A stretch of 36,174 nt of DNA from NCBI GenBank assembly GCA_028875855.1, contig JAGWVA010000040.1, forward strand, positions 1 through 36,174. The letters run 5' to 3'. The position numbers were made by a program, and so were the translations under genes. The DNA comes from Paracoccaceae bacterium (GTDB lineage Bacteria > Pseudomonadota > Alphaproteobacteria > Rhodobacterales > Rhodobacteraceae). Under the pieces are notes generated by a model, which saw only the letters and a program-made list of their open reading frames with translations, did not search any database and was not told where the DNA came from. The stretch's first letter is position 1; each line of letters begins with the position of its first letter. Positions 18,875-31,529 of this stretch are shown piece after piece.

Positions 18875-19725
18875 GCGTCTTCGACCCGACCCCCTGCGAG
18901 CTGGGCGAAGGCGCGCTGTGGCATCCCGAACGCGGGCAGCTCTTCTGGTTCGACATCCTTGGCAAGAAGCTGCTGACGCGCGAAGGCGGGGCGACGCGGC
19001 ACTGGGACTTTGCCGAACATGTCTCGGCGGCAGGCTGGCTTTCGCGCGATGCGCTGCTGATCGCGTCGGAGACCCGGCTGTTCCGGTTCGATCTGGAAAC
19101 GGGGACCGACCAGACGGTCGCGCCGCTCGAGGCCGACAACGCGGCCACGCGGTCGAACGACGGACGGGCCGACCCGCGAGGCGGTTTCTGGATCGGCACG
19201 ATGGGCAAGAAGGCCGAGCCGGGCGCGGGCGGCATCTGGCGCTTTTTCCGGGGCGAATTGCGCCGGCTTTTCGGGCCGCTGACCATCCCCAACGCGATCT
19301 CGTTCACACCCGACGGGCGAGAGGCGCGCTTTGCCGATACCGCAGAGCAGAAGGTCTGGCGCGTCGCGCTGGATGGCGCGGGCTGGCCGAAGGGCGAACC
19401 GGAGGTCTTCCTTGACCTCGCGCCCGAGGGGCTCAACCCCGATGGGGCCGTGATCGACGCGGGCGGCATCTTCTGGGGCGCGCAATGGGGCGCGGGCCGC
19501 GTCGCGGCCTATGCGCCCGACGGCAGCTTCCTGCGTGCCATCGATTTTCCTAGCCCGCATTGCTCCTGCCCGGCCTTCGGCGGGCCCGAGATGTCCACGC
19601 TCTTCTGCACCACGGCGCACGAAGGGTTGGATGATGCGGCGCTCGCGGCCTATCCTCTGGCAGGACAGACCTTTCAGGCCCCCTCCGGCACGCGGGGCCA
19701 GACCGAGAACAAGGTGATCCCATGA
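18871..19725 (+). CDS. SMP-30/gluconolactonase-family sugar lactonase, probable galactonolactonase
   Basis: A 284-residue six-bladed beta-propeller hydrolase. Metal-ligand candidates, by analogy with regucalcin, are Glu13 (LGEGALWH), Asn141 (IPNAISF) and Asp191 (NPDGAVID). The substrate-contact segment [18 protein letters not shown] is also present. It would hydrolyse the lactone made by the sugar dehydrogenase to D-galactonate. L-arabinonolactone is a possible second substrate. It has 4-nt overlaps with dgoA upstream and with the GH42 gene downstream (ATGA at 19722-19725). Confidence 0.88.
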   Translation: MSVFDPTPCELGEGALWHPERGQLFWFDILGKKLLTREGGATRHWDFAEHVSAAGWLSRDALLIASETRLFRFDLETGTDQTVAPLEADNAATRSNDGRADPRGGFWIGTMGKKAEPGAGGIWRFFRGELRRLFGPLTIPNAISFTPDGREARFADTAEQKVWRVALDGAGWPKGEPEVFLDLAPEGLNPDGAVIDAGGIFWGAQWGAGRVAAYAPDGSFLRAIDFPSPHCSCPAFGGPEMSTLFCTTAHEGLDDAALAAYPLAGQTFQAPSGTRGQTENKVIP

Positions 19726-21625
19726 CCCTCCCCCGCACGCTTGGCGTTTGCTACTATCCCGAACACTGGCCGGAAGAGATCTGGGCCGAGGATGCCCGCC
19801 GCATGGCCGAAACGGGCATCACCTTCGTGCGGATCGGCGAATTCGCATGGTCGCGGATGGAACCCACGCCCGGAACCTACGACTGGGGCTGGCTCGACCG
19901 CGCGATTGCTGTGCTGGGCAAGGCGGGTCTGAAAGTCGTCCTTGGCACCCCGACCGCCACGCCGCCGCGCTGGATGGCCGAGCGGCACCCCGACATGTTC
20001 GCCGTGGACCGCGAGGGACGCCCGCGCGCTTTCGGGTCGCGCCGCCATTACGACTTCAGCCACGAAGGCTACCGCGCCGAATGCGCCCGCATCGTCACCG
20101 CCATGGCCGAACGCTACGGCCGCAATCCGCATCTGGGCGCGTGGCAGACGGACAACGAATATGCCTGCCACGACACGGTGCTGAGCTATTCGCCCGTGGC
20201 GCTGTCGGCGTTCCGCGACTGGCTTGCGCGGAAATACCAGTCGCCGCAGGCGCTCAACCGGGCCTGGGGCAACGTGTTCTGGTCGATGGAGTATGACAGC
20301 TTCGACCAGATCGGCCTGCCGAACCTGACGGTGACAGAGCCGAACCCCACCCATGTGATGGACTTCCGCCGCTTCGCGTCCGATCAGGTGGCAAGCTTCA
20401 ACCGGCTGCAGGTAGAGATCATCCGCGCCCATTCGGACGCGCCCATCGCGCATAACTACATGGGCCGGGTAACGGATTTCGATCACTTCAAGGTCGGCGC
20501 AGACCTCGATATCGCAAGCTGGGACAGCTACCCGCTGGGCTTCCTGTCGGACCGGATCGAGGCGACCGAGGAACACAAGGCGCATTTCCTGCGCCAGGGC
20601 GACCCGGACAACCAGGCCTTTCACCACGATCTTTACCGCGCCGTCGGGCGCGGCCGCTGGTGGATCATGGAACAGCAGCCCGGCCCGGTGAACTGGGCGC
20701 CGTGGAACGCCGATCCCCTGCCCGGCATGCCCCGCCTCTGGGCGTGGGAGGCCTTCGCCCATGGTGCGGAATGCGTGAGCTACTTCCGCTGGCGGCAGGC
20801 GCCGTTCGCGCAGGAACAGATGCACGCGGGCCTGCTGCGCCCCGACAGCGCCGCCGCCCCCGCCCTTGGCGAAGCCGCACAGGTGGCCCGCGAACTGGCC
20901 CAGATGCCAGAGGCCGGAACCGGCGCCGCACCGGTCGCCCTTGTCTTCGACTATGAAAGCGCCTGGGCCTGGGAGACGCAGCCGCAAGGGCGCGACTTCG
21001 ACTATTTCCGCCTTGTCACGGCATGGTATCGCGGGCTGCGCAGCCTTGGGCTGAACGTGGATATCCTGCCGCCCGATGCGGGCGATCTGTCCGCCTACAA
21101 GCTGGTCCTGATCCCCGGTCTTGCCACGCTGTCCCGGCCGCTTCTCAAGGCGCTGGAAATTCACGGCGGGCAGGCCATCGTCGGGCCGCGCACGAATTGC
21201 AAGACGCCTGACTTCGCGACGCCCGTCCCGCTGCCGCCGAACCTGCCGGGGCTCGACTGCACCGTGGCCCGCGTCGAAAGCCTGCCCCCGGGGATCGAAA
21301 TCCCGCTGCAGGGTGGCGGCGCGATCCGGCATTGGCACGAGGTGCTGGAGGGCACGGCCGACATGGCGCTTACGACGCTTGAAGGCGAGGCGGCGGCGCT
21401 GCGGTCGGGGCGTCTGACCTATCTCGGTGGCTGGCTGGACGAGACGGCGCTCGCGCATCTTCTGCGCAAGACCTGCGTCGAACTTGGCATCGCCGTGACC
21501 GAGATGCCCTGTGGCCTGCGCCAGCGCTGCACGCAGACGCACCGCTTCCTCTTCAACTACAACCCCGCCCCGGTTACGTTCGACGGCATCACCATCCCTG
21601 CCGCCGGCGTACATTGGAGTGCCCT

Positions 21626-21629
<4 letters not shown>
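19722..21629 (+). CDS. Beta-galactosidase, glycoside hydrolase family 42
   Basis: A 635-residue retaining beta-galactosidase. It opens with GVCYYPEHWPEEIWAEDARRMAETGITFVRIGEFAWSRMEP, diagnostic of GH42. The acid/base is Glu146 in WQTDNEY, and the nucleophile is Glu317 in WWIMEQQPGPVNW. A trimerisation domain (about 385-600) and a short C-terminal beta domain follow. No signal peptide, so it is cytoplasmic. GH42 enzymes cleave terminal beta-galactosyl residues from short oligosaccharides or galactosylglycerol and are often poor on lactose. Its place inside a galactose-oxidation operon shows that the galactose is meant for catabolism. Confidence 0.93.
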
Positions 21630-24513
<2,884 letters not shown>

Positions 24514-24519
24514 TCGGGT

Positions 24520-24552
24520 TCCGGCCCGCGCGCCAGATCGCGGCGGGCCGGA
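24520..24552 (+). terminator. Hairpin just after mdh
   Basis: A perfect 10-bp inverted repeat, TCCGGCCCGC (24520-24529) and GCGGGCCGGA (24543-24552), with a 13-nt loop, begins 7 nt after the mdh stop. It has no T-run. It could protect the mRNA 3-prime end ahead of the stronger terminator 40 nt further on. Confidence 0.5.
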
Positions 24553-24588
24553 TTGCCCCGGAATCTCCTGTTTCCGCTACCACGAATC

Positions 24589-24610
24589 AACGCCCCTTCG
24601 GGGGCGTTTT
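24589..24610 (+). terminator. Rho-independent terminator of mdh
   Basis: An 8-bp stem AACGCCCC / GGGGCGTT with a stable TTCG tetraloop, running into TTTT. This is the clearest intrinsic terminator in the window. Confidence 0.85.
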
Positions 24611-24614
24611 GCTT

Positions 24615-24645
24615 TGTGATCACACTTTTTCAGGCCGTGATCACA
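24615..24645. promoter_or_regulatory. Pair of GTGATCAC palindromes upstream of sucC
   Basis: GTGATCAC occurs at 24616-24623 (extended to the 10-bp palindrome TGTGATCACA) and again at 24637-24644. They are exactly 21 bp apart, two helical turns. They lie between the mdh terminator and sucC in an A/T-rich stretch unlike the surrounding DNA. They are probably operator sites for a regulator of the 2-oxoglutarate dehydrogenase/succinyl-CoA synthetase operon; the regulator is not encoded nearby. Confidence 0.55.
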
Positions 24646-24751
24646 AAAGTCGCTATTTTGGCGGGAAACCCCTCTCTCGCGCGGAATTGCGTTTATAACC
24701 TATTCATTTCGTGCCACTAGCCTGCCCAAACTCATCAGACGGGATAGCTTC
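24646..24751 (+). promoter_or_regulatory. Leader/promoter region of sucCDAB
   Basis: The A/T-rich TTTATAACC at 24692-24700 (TATAAC 24694-24699) is a plausible -10 box; no matching -35 at 16-18 bp is convincing. This would give a 5-prime leader of about 45 nt. A GACGGGATAG just before the ATG is a weak ribosome-binding site. Confidence 0.35.
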
Positions 24752-25945
24752 ATGAACATCCATGAATATCAGGCGAAGGCGCTCCTGCGCAGCTACGGCG
24801 CCCCGGTGTCGGACGGCCGCGCGGTCCTTCGCGCGGACGAGGCGAAGACGGCGGCCAGCGCCCTTGAGGGCCCGCTTTGGGTGGTGAAGGCCCAGATTCA
24901 CGCCGGCGGCCGCGGCAAGGGCCACTTCAAGGAGCCCGAGGCCGGCGAAAAGGGCGGCGTCCGCCTTGCCCGTTCGGTGGAAGAAGCGACCGAGATGGCG
25001 CACCAGATGCTGGGCCGCACGCTCGTCACCCACCAGACCGGCCCCGCCGGCAAGCAGGTGAACCGCATCTACATCGAAGACGGCTCGGACATCGAGAAAG
25101 AATTCTACCTTGCCCTGCTGATCGACCGCAAGACCAGCCGCATCAGCGTGGTCTGCTCGACCGAAGGCGGGATGGACATCGAAGAGGTCGCCGCCAAGAC
25201 GCCCGAGAAGATCCTGTCCTTCTCGATCGACCCGGCCACCGGCTATCAGGGCTTCCACGGCCGCCGCGTGGCCTTCGCGCTTGGCCTGACCGGCAAGACC
25301 GTCGGCAAATGCGTGGACCTGCTGCAAAAGCTCTACACCATGTTCGTCGAGAAAGACGCCGAGATGGTCGAGATCAACCCTCTGATCCTGATGCCGAACG
25401 GCGATCTGAAGTGCCTCGACGCCAAGGTCGGCTTCGACAACAACGCGCTGTTCCGCCACGCCGACATCCTCGCGCTGCGCGACGAGACCGAGGAAGACCC
25501 GAAGGAACTCGCCGCTTCCAAGTTCGACCTGAACTACATCGCCCTCGACGGCGAGATCGGCTGCATGGTGAACGGCGCGGGCCTTGCGATGGCCACGATG
25601 GACATCATCAAGCTTTACGGCGCGGAGCCTGCGAACTTCCTCGACGTCGGCGGCGGCGCCACGAAGGAGAAGGTGACCGAGGCGTTCAAGATCATCACCT
25701 CGGACAAGAACGTCAAAGGCATCCTCGTGAACATCTTCGGCGGCATCATGCGCTGCGACATCATCGCCGAAGGCGTGATCGCCGCGGTGAAGGAGGTTGG
25801 CCTGCAAGTGCCGCTGGTCGTGCGCCTTGAAGGCACGAACGTCGAACTGGGCAAGGAAATCATCCAGAACTCCGGCCTGAACGTGATCGCCGCGGACAAT
25901 CTGTCGGATGCCGCAGAAAAGATCGTCAAAGCGGTGAAGGGGTAA
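24752..25945 (+). CDS. sucC: Succinyl-CoA synthetase (ADP-forming) beta subunit
   Basis: A 397-residue ATP-grasp subunit. It begins [16 protein letters not shown] and has the nucleotide-binding region with [23 protein letters not shown] (metal-binding Glu/Asn) and a C-terminal CoA-ligase domain with the phosphate-contact loop [10 protein letters not shown] follow. Length is typical. With SucD it makes succinate and ATP from succinyl-CoA. It is the first gene of a long TCA operon, with the sucD start 4 nt after its stop. Confidence 0.96.
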   Translation: MNIHEYQAKALLRSYGAPVSDGRAVLRADEAKTAASALEGPLWVVKAQIHAGGRGKGHFKEPEAGEKGGVRLARSVEEATEMAHQMLGRTLVTHQTGPAGKQVNRIYIEDGSDIEKEFYLALLIDRKTSRISVVCSTEGGMDIEEVAAKTPEKILSFSIDPATGYQGFHGRRVAFALGLTGKTVGKCVDLLQKLYTMFVEKDAEMVEINPLILMPNGDLKCLDAKVGFDNNALFRHADILALRDETEEDPKELAASKFDLNYIALDGEIGCMVNGAGLAMATMDIIKLYGAEPANFLDVGGGATKEKVTEAFKIITSDKNVKGILVNIFGGIMRCDIIAEGVIAAVKEVGLQVPLVVRLEGTNVELGKEIIQNSGLNVIAADNLSDAAEKIVKAVKG

Positions 25946-25949
25946 TCAC

Positions 25950-26834
25950 ATGGCCATTCTCGTCAACGAAAACACCCGCGTGATCTGCCAGGGCTTCACC
26001 GGCAGCCAGGGCACCTTCCATTCGGAACAGGCCATCGCCTACGGCACCAAGATGGTCGGCGGCGTGACGCCGGGCAAGGGCGGCACCGAGCATCTTGGCC
26101 TTCCGGTCTTCAACTCGGTCCACGAGGCCAAGGCGATGACCGAAGCCAACGCCAGCGTGATCTACGTGCCCCCGCCCTATGCGGCCGACTCGATCCTCGA
26201 GGCGATCGACGCCGAGATGGAGCTGATCGTCTGCATCACCGAAGGGATCCCGGTCCTCGACATGATGAAGGTGAAGCGCGCGCTGGACGGGTCGAAGTCG
26301 CGGCTGATCGGGCCGAACTGCCCCGGCGTCATCACGCCCGGCGCCTGCAAGATCGGCATCATGCCGGGCCATATCCACAAGCGCGGCAGCGTCGGGGTTG
26401 TGAGCCGCTCGGGCACGCTTACCTATGAGGCCGTGAAACAGACGACCGACCTTGGCCTTGGCCAGTCCAGCGCAGTGGGCATCGGCGGCGACCCGATCAA
26501 GGGCACCGAACATATCGACGTGCTCGAGATGTTCCTGGCCGACCCGGAAACCACCTCGCTCATCATGATCGGCGAGATCGGCGGCTCGGCCGAGGAAGAA
26601 GCCGCGCAGTTCCTCAAGGACGAAGCGAAACGCGGCCGGGCCAAGCCCTGCGCGGGCTTCATCGCTGGCCGCACGGCGCCGAAGGGCCGCCGGATGGGCC
26701 ATGCCGGCGCCATCGTCGCGGGTGGCAAGGGCGACGCCGAGTCGAAGATCGAGGCGATGCGCTCGGCCGGGATCGTCGTGGCCGACAGCCCGGCAACGCT
26801 GGGCCAGGCCGTGATGCAGGCGATCGGCAAGTAA
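25950..26834 (+). CDS. sucD: Succinyl-CoA synthetase alpha subunit
   Basis: A 294-residue CoA-binding subunit. [14 protein letters not shown] near the N-terminus binds Co[13 protein letters not shown] and SRSGTLTYE are present, and the phosphorylated histidine is His251 in [15 protein letters not shown]. All key residues are present. It is separated from sucA by a 56-nt gap containing a strong hairpin. Confidence 0.96.
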   Translation: MAILVNENTRVICQGFTGSQGTFHSEQAIAYGTKMVGGVTPGKGGTEHLGLPVFNSVHEAKAMTEANASVIYVPPPYAADSILEAIDAEMELIVCITEGIPVLDMMKVKRALDGSKSRLIGPNCPGVITPGACKIGIMPGHIHKRGSVGVVSRSGTLTYEAVKQTTDLGLGQSSAVGIGGDPIKGTEHIDVLEMFLADPETTSLIMIGEIGGSAEEEAAQFLKDEAKRGRAKPCAGFIAGRTAPKGRRMGHAGAIVAGGKGDAESKIEAMRSAGIVVADSPATLGQAVMQAIGK

Positions 26835-26842
26835 GCGAACCC

Positions 26843-26872
26843 GCCTGCGCCGGGTCGTCCGGCGCAGGCCTT
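26843..26872 (+). terminator. Intercistronic hairpin between sucD and sucA
   Basis: A perfect 11-bp stem GCCTGCGCCGG / CCGGCGCAGGC (26843-26853, 26859-26869) with a 5-nt loop is followed by CTTT. It may act as a partial terminator or mRNA-stability element setting the SucCD to SucAB ratio. The run of T is too short for full termination. Confidence 0.6.
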
Positions 26873-26890
26873 TCAGGCTCAGGTGATGCC

Positions 26891-29851
26891 ATGACGGATC
26901 AATCCCCCAACGACGCGTTCCACGCCTCTTCCTTCCTGCAAGGGGCCAATGCGGACTATATCGACCAACTCGCCGCGCGCTATGCCTCGGACCCCGCCAG
27001 CGTCGATGCGCAATGGGCCGAGTTCTTCGCCGCCCTTGGCGACAGCGAGCTTGAGGCCCGCCGCCAGGCAGCCGGCCCGAGCTGGGCGCGCAACGACTGG
27101 CCGCCGGTTCCGGCCGACGATCTGACCGCAGCCCTGACCGGAGAATGGCCGACGGCCGTAAAGGACGCGAAGGCGGCGGGGCAGAAGATCACCGCCAAGG
27201 CCGCCGAAAAGGGTGTCTCGCTGACCGATGCGCAGGTGCAGCGCGCCGTGCTCGACTCGATCCGCGCGCTGATGCTGATCCGCGCCTACCGTATCCGCGG
27301 CCACCTTGCCGCCGATCTCGATCCGCTGCGGCTGGCGGAGGCGGGGCATCACCCCGAGCTTGATCCGAAATCCTACGGCTTCGCCGAAGCCGACATGGAC
27401 CGCCCGATCTTCATCGACAACGTTCTGGGCCTGCAGATGGCCTCGATGCGGCAGATCGTCGAGATCGTGAAGCGCACCTACTGCGGCACCTTCGCGCTGC
27501 AATACATGCACATCTCCGACCCCGAGCAGGCAAGCTGGCTCAAGGAACGGATCGAGGGCTACGGCAAGGAAATCACCTTCACCCGCGAAGGGCGCCGCGC
27601 GATCCTCAACAAGCTGGTCGAGGCCGAGGGCTTCGAGAAGTTCCTGCACGTCAAATACATGGGCACCAAGCGCTTCGGCCTTGACGGCGGCGAGGCGCTG
27701 ATCCCCGCGATGGAACAGATCATCAAGCGCGGCGGCGCGCTTGGCGTGAAGGAAATCGTCATCGGCATGCCGCACCGCGGCCGCCTGTCTGTGCTGGCCA
27801 ACGTGATGGGCAAGCCCTACCGCGCGATCTTCAACGAATTCCAGGGCGGCAGCTTCAAGCCCGAGGACGTGGACGGATCGGGCGACGTGAAATACCACCT
27901 CGGCGCCTCGTCCGACCGGACGTTCGACGGCAACACCGTCCACCTGTCTCTGACGGCGAACCCCAGCCACCTTGAGGCGGTGAACCCCGTCGTTCTGGGC
28001 AAGGCGCGCGCCAAGCAGGACCAGCGCAACGACGGCGACCGCGGCGAGGTCCTGTCCATTCTGCTGCACGGCGACGCGGCCTTTGCCGGCCAGGGCATCG
28101 TGGCAGAATGCTTCCAGCTTTCGGGCATCAAGGGTCACCGCACCGGCGGCACGATCCACATCGTGGTGAACAACCAGATCGGCTTTACCACCGCGCCGTC
28201 GTTCAGCCGCACCTCGCCCTATCCGACCGACATCGCGCTGATGGTGGAAGCGCCGATCTTCCACGTGAACGGCGACGATCCGGAGGCCGTGGTGCACGCC
28301 GCCAAGGTCGCAACCGAATTCCGGCAGAAGTTCCAGAAGGACGTCGTCATCGACATCTTCTGCTACCGCCGCTTCGGGCACAACGAGGGGGATGAACCGA
28401 TGTTCACCAACCCCCTCATGTACAACCGCATCAAGCGGCAGAAGACCACGCTGCAGCTTTACACCGAGCGTCTCGTGAAGGACGGCCTGATCCCCGAGGG
28501 CGAGATCGAGGACATGAAGGCCGCCTTCCAGTCGCATCTGAACGAAGAGTTCGAGGCCGGCAAGGAATACAAGCCGAACAAGGCCGACTGGCTCGATGGC
28601 CGCTGGTCCGGGCTTGCGCGCGAGGGAGCGGAATACCAGGCGGGCCAGACGGCCATCTCGCCCGAAACGCTGAAGGAAGTGGGTCAGGCCCTGATCCGCG
28701 TGCCGCAGGGCTTCGATATCCACAAGACCGTCGGCCGCCTGCTCGAGCAGAAGTCGAAGATGCTCGAGACCGGGAAGGGCTTCGACTGGGCCACGGCCGA
28801 GGCGCTTGCCTTCGGCAGCCTGATGACCGAGGGCTTCCCCGTGCGCCTTGCCGGGCAGGATTGCACCCGCGGCACCTTCAGCCAGCGCCATTCTGCCTTC
28901 GTCGATCAATCGACCGAGGAACGCTATTACCCGCTCAACCATATCAAGGCGGGCCAGGCGCGGTATGAAGTCATCGACTCCATGCTGTCGGAATATGCCG
29001 TGCTCGGCTTCGAATACGGCTATTCGCTGGCCGAACCGAACACGCTGACCCTGTGGGAAGGCCAGTTCGGCGACTTCGCCAACGGCGCGCAGATCATGTT
29101 CGACCAGTTCATCTCGTCGGGCGAATCCAAGTGGCTGCGGATGTCGGGCCTCGTGATGCTTCTGCCGCATGGCTACGAAGGTCAGGGGCCGGAACACAGC
29201 TCGGCCCGCCTGGAACGCTGGCTGCAGCTGTGCGCCCAGGACAACTGGATCGTCGCCAACTGCACGACGCCGGCGAACTACTTCCACATCCTGCGCCGCC
29301 AGCTTCACCGCAGCTTCCGCAAGCCGCTGGTGCTGATGACGCCGAAGTCGCTGCTGCGTCACCCGATGGCGATCTCGGACGCCGAGGATTTCACCACCGG
29401 CTCGCATTTCCACCGCGTGCTGTGGGATGACGCGGAAAAGGGTCATTCGGACACGACCCTCGTCAAGGACGACAAGATCAAGCGCGTCGTGCTTTGCTCG
29501 GGCAAGGTCTATTACGACCTTCTGGCCGAACGCGATGCGCGCGGGATCGATGACGTCTATCTGATGCGGATCGAGCAGTTCTACCCCTTCCCGGCCATGT
29601 CCCTGTCCAAGGAGCTCGAGCGCTTCAAGCAGGCCGAGATCGTCTGGTGCCAGGAAGAGCCCAAGAACCAGGGCGGCTGGACCTTCATCGAACCGAACAT
29701 CGAATGGGTCCTGACCCGCATCGGTGCAAAGCATCAGCGCCCGCGCTATGTCGGCCGCGCTGCCACGGCCTCGCCGGCCACCGGCCTGATGAGCCAGCAC
29801 AAGGCCCAGCAGGAAGAGTTGGTCAACGAAGCCTTGACGATCGGAGGATAA
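26891..29851 (+). CDS. sucA: 2-oxoglutarate dehydrogenase E1 component
   Basis: A 986-residue thiamine-diphosphate-dependent decarboxylase. The N-terminal docking helix (DAFHASSFLQGANADYIDQLAARYASDPASVDAQWAEFF type) should bind the E2 core. The TPP/Mg region starts at His393 (HGDAAFAGQGIVAE), preceded by GMPHRGRLSVLANVMGKP and followed by RRFGHNEGDEP. The transketolase-like domain includes GFEYGYSLAEPNTLTLWEGQFGDF and LPHGYEGQGPEHSSARLER. Length is normal for the family. The sucB start follows the stop by 3 nt. Confidence 0.96.
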   Translation: MTDQSPNDAFHASSFLQGANADYIDQLAARYASDPASVDAQWAEFFAALGDSELEARRQAAGPSWARNDWPPVPADDLTAALTGEWPTAVKDAKAAGQKITAKAAEKGVSLTDAQVQRAVLDSIRALMLIRAYRIRGHLAADLDPLRLAEAGHHPELDPKSYGFAEADMDRPIFIDNVLGLQMASMRQIVEIVKRTYCGTFALQYMHISDPEQASWLKERIEGYGKEITFTREGRRAILNKLVEAEGFEKFLHVKYMGTKRFGLDGGEALIPAMEQIIKRGGALGVKEIVIGMPHRGRLSVLANVMGKPYRAIFNEFQGGSFKPEDVDGSGDVKYHLGASSDRTFDGNTVHLSLTANPSHLEAVNPVVLGKARAKQDQRNDGDRGEVLSILLHGDAAFAGQGIVAECFQLSGIKGHRTGGTIHIVVNNQIGFTTAPSFSRTSPYPTDIALMVEAPIFHVNGDDPEAVVHAAKVATEFRQKFQKDVVIDIFCYRRFGHNEGDEPMFTNPLMYNRIKRQKTTLQLYTERLVKDGLIPEGEIEDMKAAFQSHLNEEFEAGKEYKPNKADWLDGRWSGLAREGAEYQAGQTAISPETLKEVGQALIRVPQGFDIHKTVGRLLEQKSKMLETGKGFDWATAEALAFGSLMTEGFPVRLAGQDCTRGTFSQRHSAFVDQSTEERYYPLNHIKAGQARYEVIDSMLSEYAVLGFEYGYSLAEPNTLTLWEGQFGDFANGAQIMFDQFISSGESKWLRMSGLVMLLPHGYEGQGPEHSSARLERWLQLCAQDNWIVANCTTPANYFHILRRQLHRSFRKPLVLMTPKSLLRHPMAISDAEDFTTGSHFHRVLWDDAEKGHSDTTLVKDDKIKRVVLCSGKVYYDLLAERDARGIDDVYLMRIEQFYPFPAMSLSKELERFKQAEIVWCQEEPKNQGGWTFIEPNIEWVLTRIGAKHQRPRYVGRAATASPATGLMSQHKAQQEELVNEALTIGG

Positions 29852-29854
29852 CGG

Positions 29855-31378
29855 ATGGCAACGGAAGTCCGGGTGCCCACGCTTGGTGAAAGCGTGACGG
29901 AGGCGACTGTCGCCACCTGGTTCAAGAAGGTGGGCGACCATGTCGCCACCGACGAAATGCTCTGCGAACTCGAGACCGACAAGGTCACGGTGGAGGTGCA
30001 CGCCCCCGCCGCCGGTCAACTGACCGAAATCGTCGCCCCCGAGGGCGCGACGGTTGGCGTCGCTGCGCTGCTGGCGCAGATCGGCGCCGCCGATGCGCGC
30101 ACTCAAGCCCCGAAATCAACGACCAAACCCGCCGAGGCAGCCCCCGGTGCAGGAGAAGCAAGTATGATCGACGTGATGGTGCCCACGCTCGGCGAAAGCG
30201 TGACCGAGGCGACCGTGTCCACCTGGTTCAAGAAACCGGGCGACGCCGTCCAGCAGGACGAGATGTTGTGCGAACTGGAAACCGACAAGGTGTCGGTTGA
30301 AGTCCCCGCCCCCGCCGCGGGCATTCTCGCGGAAATCGTCGCCCCTGAGGGAACAACCGTGGCCGCCTCGGCAAGGCTCGCCGTGATCTCGACCGACGGC
30401 GCCGGCGTCTCCGCGGCCCCTGCCCCGGCCGCGACCGAAGCGCCCGCGCAGACCGCGGTCCCCGCGCCCGCCACAGCCCAGCGCAGCGACGTCGAAGATG
30501 CTCCCTCGGCCAAGAAGGCGATGGCCGATGCGGGCCTGAACCGCGATCAGGTCGCCGGAACGGGCCGCGACGGACGCGTGATGAAGGAAGACGTGGCCCG
30601 CGCGCTGGCGGCGGCGAAATCCGCCCCCGCGCCCGAAGCGCCCGCGATGCCGCGCGCGCCGGTCCCCGCCGACGACGCCGCCCGCGAAGAGCGCGTGAAG
30701 ATGACCCGCCTGCGCCAGACCATCGCCCGCCGGCTCAAGGACGCGCAGAACACCGCGGCGATGCTGACGACCTACAACGAGGTCGACATGTCCGGCATCA
30801 TGGAACTGCGCAACGAATACAAGGACGTGTTCGAAAAGAAGCACGGCGTGAAACTCGGCTTCATGTCCTTCTTCGTGAAGGCCTGCTGCCACGCGCTGAA
30901 GGAAGTGCCCGAAGTCAACGCCGAGATCGACGGCACCGACATCGTCTACAAGAACTACGTCCACATGGGCGTGGCCGTGGGCACGCCCTCGGGCCTCGTC
31001 GTGCCCGTGGTGCGCGACGCCGACCAGATGGGCTTTGCCGCGATCGAGAAGAAGATCGCCGAACTGGGCGTGCGCGCGCGCGACGGCAAGCTCTCCATGG
31101 CCGAGATGCAGGGCGGCAGCTTCACCATCTCGAACGGCGGCGTCTATGGCTCGCTGATGTCCTCGCCGATCCTGAACCCGCCGCAATCGGGCATCCTTGG
31201 CATGCACAAGATCCAGGATCGTCCCGTCGTGGTGAAGGGCCAGATCGCCATCCGCCCGATGATGTATCTCGCGCTCAGCTACGATCACCGGATCGTGGAC
31301 GGCAAGGGCGCGGTCACCTTCCTCGTCCGGGTCAAGGACGCGCTGGAAGATCCGCGCCGCCTGCTGATGGACCTGTAA
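29855..31378 (+). CDS. sucB: 2-oxoglutarate dehydrogenase E2 (dihydrolipoyl succinyltransferase) with two lipoyl domains
   Basis: A 507-residue E2. Lipoyl domain 1 covers residues 2-77 (lipoyl-Lys43 in ETDKV). A 26-residue linker follows, then lipoyl domain 2 at 104-180 (Lys145), a long Ala/Pro linker, the peripheral E1/E3-binding domain at about 208-252 ([30 protein letters not shown]) and the catalytic domain to the end, with His478 and Asp482 in DHRIVDG. The usual E2 of this complex has one lipoyl domain and about 400 residues. The two lipoyl domains are identical at about three-quarters of positions by hand alignment, pointing to an internal duplication. An internal Met104 with a good Shine-Dalgarno could start a one-lipoyl form. 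Confidence 0.95.
   Translation: MATEVRVPTLGESVTEATVATWFKKVGDHVATDEMLCELETDKVTVEVHAPAAGQLTEIVAPEGATVGVAALLAQIGAADARTQAPKSTTKPAEAAPGAGEASMIDVMVPTLGESVTEATVSTWFKKPGDAVQQDEMLCELETDKVSVEVPAPAAGILAEIVAPEGTTVAASARLAVISTDGAGVSAAPAPAATEAPAQTAVPAPATAQRSDVEDAPSAKKAMADAGLNRDQVAGTGRDGRVMKEDVARALAAAKSAPAPEAPAMPRAPVPADDAAREERVKMTRLRQTIARRLKDAQNTAAMLTTYNEVDMSGIMELRNEYKDVFEKKHGVKLGFMSFFVKACCHALKEVPEVNAEIDGTDIVYKNYVHMGVAVGTPSGLVVPVVRDADQMGFAAIEKKIAELGVRARDGKLSMAEMQGGSFTISNGGVYGSLMSSPILNPPQSGILGMHKIQDRPVVVKGQIAIRPMMYLALSYDHRIVDGKGAVTFLVRVKDALEDPRRLLMDL
30151..30166 (+). promoter_or_regulatory. Possible internal ribosome-binding site and start codon in sucB
   Basis: AGGAG at 30151-30155 stands 8 nt before an in-frame ATG (30164-30166), which begins lipoyl domain 2 exactly at its first residues ([12 protein letters not shown]). 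Initiation here would give a 404-residue protein, the size of a standard one-lipoyl E2. Confidence 0.5.
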
Positions 31379-31529
31379 GGCCCTTCACTTTGGCCCAAAT
31401 ATCCTCGGGGGTGAATTGGCCGCAGGCCAAGAGGGGGCGGAAAGCCCCCTCGCCCCGACCGAGGGACGCGGACCTGCCGCGCGTTTCATGCTAAAGTCCG
31501 GCAAAGCCCCTGCCTGAAAGGCCATCCAG
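31379..31529 (+). repeat. Dispersed intergenic element, copy 3, with two hairpins
   Basis: The gap after sucB holds the shared 21 bp at 31384-31404 (inverted relative to copy 1). A short hairpin TTGGCC/GGCCAA (31416-31421, 31425-31430) and a strong one GAGGGGGC/GCCCCCTC (31431-31438, 31444-31451, loop GGAAA) follow. The strong hairpin lacks a T-run, so it may only attenuate transcription into the next genes. The remaining bases show nothing clear apart from a GAAAGG ribosome-binding site before 31530. Confidence 0.6.

Noticed and set aside
26879-30106. A 1075-codon minus-strand open frame opposite sucA and sucB
   Set aside because: Same antisense artefact. It covers two well-defined TCA genes and has no plausible start or family.
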